A stretch of DNA of 64,000 bases, from the NCBI GenBank assembly GCA_930367205.1, contig OV884013.1:87049333-87113332 (forward strand), written 5' to 3'. Origin of the DNA: Acanthosoma haemorrhoidale. Its lineage: Eukaryota; Arthropoda; Insecta; Hemiptera; Acanthosomatidae. Shown here piece by piece: positions 57,481-64,000 of the stretch (its first letter is position 1; every line of letters starts with the position of its first letter). The notes under the pieces were generated by a model. The model worked only from the letters and a program-made list of their open reading frames with translations. It was not told the origin of the DNA and made no database searches. Both the position numbers and the translations under genes were made by a program.

Positions 57481-57839
57481 GATTCTCATTCCACCTCGTA
57501 ATATTCCCTACTTTTTCGTTATTGATTTTATTATTATTTTTTTTTTATATCTCTACTAATCTTTTGCAGTAGGTTCTCATATATTCATAGCCTCTTTATT
57601 ATTTATAAGCTTATCAAATTTGTAATTTTATGTATTTTTTTCAGCTAGACATTCCTATTTTGTCCCTTCTTGCTATTCTTAAGGAACCATGTCCCAGAAC
57701 TGTGTCCCAAGACAATGTCCCAGAACAAAAAAAGTTTTTGTTTTTTCATTCCATTTGATTGCGCATGGATAAGTATTTATGTTTAGTTAATAATTACTGA
57801 ATGAACACGTTGAATTTATTGTCTGATTACTCAAATGAC
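57481..57839. other. AT-rich stretch with a short direct repeat
   Basis: TGTCCCAGAAC occurs at about 57690 and 57716, with TGTGTCCCAAGAC between them. No gene. Confidence 0.4.
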
Positions 57840-58190
57840 TCACTTTTTTTCCTGGCAGAAGAAGTGTTATTCGTGAATCGAGAGTTACAGGTAGAAGAGG
57901 GGCTAGGAAGATGCTAATGCACCCATAGCGATAGTGGCACATGCTTGGGAACATACTTCATGTGTCGTGGGTGAGTGCCACATGTGTTAATGGGTCCCTT
58001 CCGCCTCCACTAATGCTAGATAGCTGTCCTCCCGAGCAATCTGTTAGCCCTCCGAGTTAACGACTTATGCCGACAGAACGTTCGTTTTCTGGCGCCACAG
58101 GTTGGAGCACTCATGTGAATCGCTGTTCGGTGCCGTGGACAGCCTCTTCAAACTGGCAAGGGCAAGAACTACACCCAGTCTGCAAAAGGT
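57840..58190. promoter_or_regulatory. GC-richer noncoding block
   Basis: Mixed composition with CACATGTG near 57978 and the homeodomain-type word ATGCTAATG near 57912. No plausible frame. Regulatory role inferred only. Confidence 0.2.
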
Positions 58191-60130
58191 ACAGTAATTA
58201 TTCATTCGAAATCGTTAACTATGTGTAAACGTCTCGAATTAGTTTTTCTTACATCGATTTTTACATTTATAAAAAAAAAATCGACTGGAGTAAATCATCA
58301 ATTGGACCCTAGAAGGGTAAAAATAATACAATGGTGTTAAATAAAGAATTATGAGCGCAACATTCCATTACATACTAAGATTATTACCTTTCATCATTAA
58401 TTTATTTTATCTAGATAGGATCCACTAATTATTTCAAGTAGTTATTTGCCCTCACGAGGCTGCTGTGTAAATATGGGCCCAGGCCCATCCGCCAAGGAAG
58501 AAAAATTCCTTAGCGAGTCGGGTACAGACCCTGCCTGCCATGAGAAAAATCTCAATGATCTATGGGCCATTTTTTGAAAATGATCAATCTATGGCCTATT
58601 TGATAAAACACAGAAATAGATACATTCATTTTCACAATAAAGAAAAAACGCATCAATGGCTTGGCCAGGTCGAGAAGAAGATTATATAACGATTTCTCCG
58701 CTAAATGGATAACTGGTAGATCTGTCTCGAATGATAAAACGGCCACGACTCCACTGGACGGATAAAGAATAGGAGTGTGACAATGGTAAGGTTGTCAATA
58801 AGAAGGAGTTGGCTTATTTTGGCGTAAGTTCTGCAATGCTGATAGTTTATTAAATGATTGAAAGAGCATTATTACAATAACGGATAAGTTGAAGAATAAG
58901 CATAGGTTTAATATATAATAGAACCTTTTTTATTCTTCTGAAAGCTCTTACTAAGTTTCGAAAGAGGAGCACTTTAAAGAAAGAAGCGTGATCTTAAGCT
59001 GACAGGTCATGAACAATTCAAACCCAGAGACGTTTTAAATTCCACTGGGTTCAGTGGTTTACTCTTGGAACACACTCAACTCGCAACAGAAGAAGATAGC
59101 ATCTCCCACTACCACACAACGACCACAACTCCCACACGCTCGAGTCCTAGCTTGAGCTCTTAAATTGTTGACGAGCACTAAGTGAACACCCTCATGCCTC
59201 GACTTTAAAGTTTCACAGGTCCATATCCATTTTACAGGCATTGTGAATCCCTGTCCTGAATGTTTCACCCGACGTCCCTTACCACTAACAGAACCTAAAG
59301 TAGCCGGAATCACGCGGTTAAATATTTAATTCCACCCAGGATATGATGTGGTCTGACGTCCATTTCCGCCTCTCTTGTAACCCAAGTATATCGAGCGTGG
59401 TTCCTCTGTGTTTTGTGAAATCGTGTTATTAGGTTCTGTTCGCATTTCACAACCACGTGGTGATAATTTTTTTTTCTGTTCCTGTCTAATATTGAAGTAA
59501 TAGCAAGGGTGCAAAACGTTTTTCACTCCATAAACAAATTTTATCTTGAGCTAAAACTTTAACTATAAAATTTGAGTTTTACTTAAAATAAGTGAAACGA
59601 AATGGAAGTGTTTAAAGATCTAATATTAAAGGAAAAAATAACTACATTCTGGGATGAAAATAAAACATATTTATAATATCACACATTAATTTAAAACGGG
59701 GGGATCCCTTAGGAAAATATCGCAGAACACGGGTTACTCCTTTTAAAGACTCTGATATTTAAAATAAAGGTATATTCCACACCTCAAAATTAGCTAATTA
59801 CATCTCAGATACAATATAATTACAGGAAGTAAAAAAACATTTAGTAGAAAAATTAGGCAATGTTTAGCTGATTTCATATGTTTTTCTTAATTGCATTTAT
59901 ATATAATAAATAATAAAACAATTTACTTTAGAATTGAGTTAGCCAAGTTTAGGATCCCTCAAAATGTTAATTTCCGACACTGATCGGAAAAATAGTTAAA
60001 AAACAAAATGCAATACTTTTTGTTCATTATATTTTTCGAAAGTAAATGTTTTTTTTCATTAATTTAATGCTGAATACAATTTAACGTGGACTGATGAAAT
60101 GGAGTCAAGAATAATTATGAAAAAATCTTT
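58191..60130. other. AT-rich stretch with a GC-richer patch at 59050-59450
   Basis: No gene supported. Minus frames at 59313-59059 (84 codons) and 59526-59326 (66 codons) have no recognised domain. The cysteines of the first (CGSCGRC) are suggestive but isolated. Confidence 0.3.
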
Positions 60131-60142
60131 TGATATAATAAT
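60131..60142. repeat. Target site duplication, left copy (outer family A LINE)
   Basis: The word tgatataataat is repeated exactly at 63756-63767. Confidence 0.75.
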
Positions 60143-60177
60143 TTAGCTCAAGCTTTTGACAGGTTGACGCAGGTTTG

Positions 60178-60185
60178 CTCTACAA
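60178..60185. repeat. hAT target site duplication, left copy
   Basis: ctctacaa is repeated at 62703-62710. In the other LINE copy the same sequence (gctctacaagctc) occurs only once, showing that the duplication arose on insertion. TA at the centre fits the Buster-type consensus nnnTAnnn. Confidence 0.9.
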
Positions 60186-60483
60186 CGTATGTGGGCAACA
60201 GCCGGCCCGCGGGCCGGATCCGGCCCGCTGTAAGATTTGATCCGGCCCGCGAGACATTTTGAAAAACCCAATTTAAAAAAAAAAAATACACTACTTACTC
60301 ATACTCATGGAATCAAGTGAGCGAGCAAGCCGAGTGGCGGTGATCATCAAAGAGTGAGGCGGCAAACATCAAAGTTCAAAGCCATTGATGTTTGCCGCCA
60401 CACTGGCGGCGCAACAAAGGATTATTGCTTCGCAATTGTATTGTTCTACACTAGACGATTCTAGATCATTCCTTCATTTTGCC

Positions 60484-60520
60484 TATATAAGCGGGTGGAT
60501 GGCCGGAACTTAGTTCAGTC
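60484..60520 (+). promoter_or_regulatory. Core promoter of the hAT transposase
   Basis: TATATAA at 60484-60490 is followed, at about 31 bases, by TCAGTC at 60515-60520, which matches the arthropod initiator consensus. The implied 5' leader is about 110 bases. Confidence 0.65.
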
Positions 60521-60626
60521 CTATTCGAGCTACCGTGGTGATAAGTTTGCTTTGTGACATTGTGTGCATCTTGAGTGCTTACTAATTATACCTATTTTCT
60601 TATTAAGTTTATCGAACGATAAGTAA

Positions 60627-62432
60627 ATGAAAATGATGTCTGGTGGAAGGAAACGAAAAGTAGATGCAGAGGGTCGCCAGTTTCAAGAAAAATGGACTGA
60701 AGAATTCTTCTTTATCTTGCACAATGGTAAGCCTATTTGTTTGATGTGTAATGAATCCATTTTGGTGATGAAAGAATTCAATATAAAGAGGCATTACTCA
60801 ACTAAGCATCCTACGCTGCTCTCACTGACAGGACAAATAAGAAAAGACAAAATCCCGAAACTTACCGCAAATTTGGAAAAACAGCAGCAAATATTTCATA
60901 GACAAAGAACACAACTTGATAATGTTGTGAAAGCTAGTTTTATAGTTAGTTCAAAATTGGCAAAGTCATTGAAACCATTTGCCGAAGGAGAATTTATCAA
61001 GGAGTGTATGTCAGAAGTTTGCAGTGTTTTGTGTCCTGAAAAGAAAAATGAATTTGAAAAAATTAGTTTGTCAAGACGAACCGTTGTACGACGTATAGAA
61101 ATGATGGCTAATGATATAAAAACAACATTGACTGGCCGTATGACTGGTATTGAATCATTTTCCATAGCATTAGACGAGAGCACCGATTTGTCTGACATAG
61201 CTCAACTGGCTATATTTATTCGAGGTGTTGATAAAGAATTCACTATTACTGAGGAATTGCTTGCTTTACAGCCGCTAAAAGGAACCACTACAGGAGAGGA
61301 CATTTTTAATGAAGTTCAAAAGGTATTCACAAGTTTTGGCTTGCCATGGTCGAAATTAGTTGGAGTATGCACAGATGGTGCACCTTCTATGGTCGGCTTA
61401 CGTAAAGGTTTCATCGGAATTTTGAATGAAAAAGCAACTGAATTAAATGTGCAAAAAGATGGTTTGATAGTCCTTCATTGCATTATCCACCAACAGAACT
61501 TGTGTTCTAAGTCCATTCGACTCCAGAATGTTATGAATGTGGTAGTAAAAACCATCAATTTTATTCGATCCCGAGGGCTTAACCATCGTCAGTTCAAGGC
61601 GTTTTTGGATGAAATATCAGCCGAGTATGACGACGTAACATATTATTGTGAAGTCAGATGGCTAAGCAAAGGGAAAATGCTGAAACGGTTTTACGAGCTT
61701 AGAAATGAGATAGCAGAATTTATGCAAATAAAAGATAAACCACTATCTGAATTGAGTGACGCAAAATGGATATGTGACTTAGCATTTTTTGTCGACCTTA
61801 CAGGCCATTTGAATGATTTAAATTTGAAACTTCAAAAACAAGGACAGTTAGTAAATGATTTGTACAGCCATTTGAAAGCGTTTCAGAACAAAATCCGCTT
61901 GTGGGAGGCACATATGCTGTCTGGTAACAGTTACCATTTCACCACGCTCTCTGCGTATGAAAATATTGCTTACGCTCAATATGCTGAAGAACTCAAGTTA
62001 CTGTCGGAGCAATTTTCGATCAGATTTAGCGATTTCAAACACATGGAAGACTGTTTCAATTTATTTGCTACTCCAACAAAAAGTGATGTACAAAATGCTC
62101 CAATACACTTGCAAATGGAGTTGATCGAGATTCAAGAAAACTCACTCCTAAAATCTAAATTTGAAGACGTGGAGTTGTGCGATTTCTACAAAAAATACCT
62201 CGAAGAAGACCATTTTCCGCAGCTTAGAAAATTTGCAAGAAGATTGATTTGTGCGTTTGGCAGTACTTATAAATGCGAACAGTTCTTTTCATTGATGAAA
62301 GTTAATAAATCAAAACATCGTACAAGGCTGACTGACGATAATTTGGAAAATTCTTTACGTCTTTGTACCAGTGGAATTAATCCAAACATCGATGAATTAG
62401 TTTCCCAAATTCAAGCTCAAGTGTCTCATTGA
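60627..62432 (+). CDS. hAT transposase with BED-type zinc finger (601 residues)
   Basis: This would cut and paste its own element by binding the termini and acting through an RNase H-like core. A basic N-terminus (GGRKRK) precedes a BED-like zinc finger with Cys38, Cys41, His56 and His61. The catalytic acids are recognisable: Asp183 in IALDESTD, Asp250 in GVCTDGAPSM and Glu551 in YKCEQFFSLM. The hAT CxxH motif is at 285-288 (HCIIH), the conserved RW is at 344-345 (EVRWLSKGK), and the C-terminal dimerisation region is at about 527-585 (FPQLRKFARR, then HRTRLTDDNLEN). Length and order resemble the ZBED5/GTF2IRD2-like transposase group. No stop or frameshift interrupts it, and nothing suggests domestication, since both element ends are present. 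The first of several nearby Met codons was taken as the start. Confidence 0.95.
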   Translation: MKMMSGGRKRKVDAEGRQFQEKWTEEFFFILHNGKPICLMCNESILVMKEFNIKRHYSTKHPTLLSLTGQIRKDKIPKLTANLEKQQQIFHRQRTQLDNVVKASFIVSSKLAKSLKPFAEGEFIKECMSEVCSVLCPEKKNEFEKISLSRRTVVRRIEMMANDIKTTLTGRMTGIESFSIALDESTDLSDIAQLAIFIRGVDKEFTITEELLALQPLKGTTTGEDIFNEVQKVFTSFGLPWSKLVGVCTDGAPSMVGLRKGFIGILNEKATELNVQKDGLIVLHCIIHQQNLCSKSIRLQNVMNVVVKTINFIRSRGLNHRQFKAFLDEISAEYDDVTYYCEVRWLSKGKMLKRFYELRNEIAEFMQIKDKPLSELSDAKWICDLAFFVDLTGHLNDLNLKLQKQGQLVNDLYSHLKAFQNKIRLWEAHMLSGNSYHFTTLSAYENIAYAQYAEELKLLSEQFSIRFSDFKHMEDCFNLFATPTKSDVQNAPIHLQMELIEIQENSLLKSKFEDVELCDFYKKYLEEDHFPQLRKFARRLICAFGSTYKCEQFFSLMKVNKSKHRTRLTDDNLENSLRLCTSGINPNIDELVSQIQAQVSH

Positions 62433-62535
62433 TTTCGGTGTCGCTATTTAACTTTCGTAGTTTGTAACAATTCTAAATTTAACGATTTAATTTAATGCTG
62501 TAGGTACCTATTTTTTCATTTCATTTTGTTATTTT

Positions 62536-62541
62536 AATAAA
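62536..62541 (+). terminator. Polyadenylation signal of the hAT transposase
   Basis: AATAAA about 100 bases after the stop codon and within the element. Confidence 0.6.
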
Positions 62542-62702
62542 TTGTGTTGTAATAACATTGTCGTATTATTTCATGGCTGACTGATATCTATCGCTAAAAA
62601 TTATGAACACTACTTTAAAATGCACTACTTTTAAACGCGGCCCGCGAACGTATTTGCACACTAAAGTTTGGCCCATAACATGTCAAAGGTTGCCCATACC
62701 TG

Positions 62703-62710
62703 CTCTACAA
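62703..62710. repeat. hAT target site duplication, right copy
   Basis: Second ctctacaa, where the LINE sequence resumes (gctctacaagctcaaaag). Confidence 0.9.
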
Positions 62711-63755
62711 GCTCAAAAGATACTTACAACAGACCCTTTTCCTACTCCTACAGTCCTACCTTTCAAACCGCTTCTTCCAAGTCCGCTGTGGCTTATAATA
62801 TTCTAACTACTATCCCATAAAGGAAAAGTTTCACGGGGCAGTGCCTTGGGTCCCATCCTCTTTAAACTATACACCACTGATGTCCCCTCTACCCCCAATA
62901 CCTTTTTGGCCAAATTTGCAAATGACGACACTCAAACCCTGATATAACATCCCACAACCTTCAAAAACACCTTGATGAGATCGTATATTGGTGCAACCAA
63001 TGGCTGATCAAAGTTAATGAAGCAAAATGTTCCCACATTACCTTCACCCTCTGTCGCAAGTCTAGTTTATTTTAATTCTATTCCTCTCCCTGTATCCGAA
63101 ACAGTATATTACTTAAGCCAATTTCGACATACGGTATAGAGCTATGGGGGACATCAAAAACGTCGAACATCAAGCGTATCCAATCTTTTCAATCAAACGT
63201 CCTGAGAACAATAGTAAATGCCTCTTATTACGTCAGCAACAAAACCCTTTATAACGATCTTAATATACCCTACATTCTTGAACTCATCCCTTCCAAGTTA
63301 ATGAAATTCGATAGTAGCCTATCCAACCACCCTAATTCCGTAGCACAGTCATTGCACTGCAACACTCATCCATATAATCCTCCTCGGAGACTAAAACGGC
63401 AGTGGCCTCGTGACCAGCTATAAATGCGTGACAGTGGGAGTCCTGTCAATGTCCAGTTTCTTCAATCATGTACTGAGCACATGTGGCTCTCGCGCTCTTC
63501 GTCAGCCTCCACTGGCTTGTATCCGGTGACGCGGCTGACGGAGGAGCGTGGGGGACCTCCCAAGACTCCGCTTCCTCTTTTGCATGCGAGAGAGGTGACA
63601 ACCATTTGGGAGGTATCTGGGCTCTTTCTAAATACTGTATGAATGAGCGGGTAAATGATGAATTGTAAATATGGTATGAATAGAACATTTATCTCAATTA
63701 CTTATTGCCTAATAAGGCAGATTGTAATTTTAGCACAATAAAGAAATAATATATA

Positions 63756-63767
63756 TGATATAATAAT
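63756..63767. repeat. Target site duplication, right copy (outer family A LINE)
   Basis: Exact second copy of tgatataataat, placed just after the LINE terminus. Confidence 0.75.
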
Positions 63768-64000
63768 AAATAACGGTAAGGCTGTTAATCTTTATACAAA
63801 CTACTGAGTGTTAGGAGTACTTATCCATAAGGGTGACAAAAACTTAGCGTTACATTGGGCCCGAAATTTCTTCCCTAAAGCAGGACCCTTATTATTGACG
63901 GTGATAATCTAATGTAAATTGCCACTAGAGAGACGAGACGTGGAGAGGGCGAGGAGGAAGATAGATGACAGATCGGATGATGAGACACCTGGGGGGCAGA
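63768..64000. other. Right edge of the window
   Basis: No gene supported. The last 70 bases are purine-rich and GC-richer (gagacgagacgtggagaggg), possibly the start of a further noncoding block. Confidence 0.3.

Larger units (their letters stand above)
60186..62702 (+). mobile_element. Complete hAT DNA transposon (Buster-like)
   Basis: A 2517-base element with imperfect terminal inverted repeats: the left end CGTATGTGGGCAAC against CAGGTATGGGCAACC read inward from the right. The subterminal region is rich in GGCCCGC words on both sides (60201-60255 and near 62638). It carries one open reading frame, its own TATA/initiator promoter and a poly(A) signal. The exact 8-base duplication and full-length frame suggest recent activity. 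The left terminus has diverged from the canonical CAGG start, which may reduce mobility. Confidence 0.92.
60143..63755 (+). mobile_element. Family A LINE copy interrupted by a hAT element
   Basis: Two LINE parts, 60143-60185 and 62703-63755, join seamlessly when the hAT insertion is removed and correspond to 16357-17600 of the better copy. The whole is flanked by the 12-base repeat tgatataataat. Against the 16.2 kb copy it lacks about 165 bases near 63114 and has many stops and indels (for example AAATTTGCAAATGACGACAC in place of the FADD-coding region), so it is old. The 3' end has the family UTR and the AATTTTAGCACAATAAAG terminus. Confidence 0.85.

Noticed and set aside
59059..59313. 84-codon minus frame with CGSCGRC
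   Set aside because: Isolated cysteines without a second pair, promoter or splice site.
1..64000. CRISPR arrays, operons or bacterial genes
   Set aside because: No regularly spaced repeats and no ribosome-binding-site-linked gene clusters. All gene evidence is eukaryotic.

Overview
The window is AT-rich eukaryotic DNA, most likely from an insect. The evidence is a spliced secretory gene with GT-AG introns, arthropod-style TATA plus TCAGTC core promoters, and a transposon mix of jockey-like LINEs, another LINE, a Penelope-like element, Ty3/gypsy and hAT. I cannot name the species. No rRNA gene, canonical tRNA gene, CRISPR array or bacterial gene is visible. Most of the sequence is gene-poor and looks intergenic or deeply intronic.

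Host genes. One convincing host gene lies at 28320-30433 (+). It has two exons, a signal peptide and about 203 residues, and resembles the group-7 mite-allergen-like (TULIP-type) secretory proteins. A related copy lies inverted at 55197-56170 (-). It keeps both splice sites but carries a start-frame lesion, an in-frame stop and a 17-base deletion, so it reads as a pseudogene.

Mobile elements. Family A is a jockey-like LINE with a 1.4 kb copy at 16208-17610, flanked by a 12-base target duplication, and further pieces at 12.7, 26.8, 29.2, 48.9 and 60.1-63.8 kb. The last copy also has its own 12-base duplication and is split by a complete 2.5 kb hAT element (60186-62702) with an 8-base duplication and an intact 601-residue transposase. 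Family B is a second LINE with three 3' fragments (32.3, 46.4 and 49.7 kb), two of them with target duplications, plus a bare tail at 22.2 kb. Family C LINE remnants are at 14.75-15.08 and 18.0-18.76 kb (both -). A Penelope-like remnant with reverse transcriptase and GIY-YIG motifs is at 22.87-23.65 kb (-). Ty3/gypsy pieces are a protease-RT-RNaseH-integrase block at 51.29-54.02 kb (-), an integrase remnant at 7.74-8.57 kb (+) and a possible Gag remnant at 7.1-7.4 kb (-). Two tRNA-derived SINE copies lie at 9.0 and 57.1 kb (-).

The rest. Several GC-richer blocks of 200-600 bases (for example 170-570, 1680-2060, 3700-3920, 9390-9700, 13990-14240, 34250-34850, 44660-44960, 48370-48620) stand out from the AT-rich background without coding sense. 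They are plausible regulatory or conserved noncoding elements, but that is inference from composition and motif content alone. I saw no clearly new biological system. The items most worth a second look are the nested, possibly autonomous hAT element, the allergen-like gene with its inverted pseudogene, and a hammerhead-ribozyme-like motif recurring at three loci, one of them downstream of the Penelope-like remnant.
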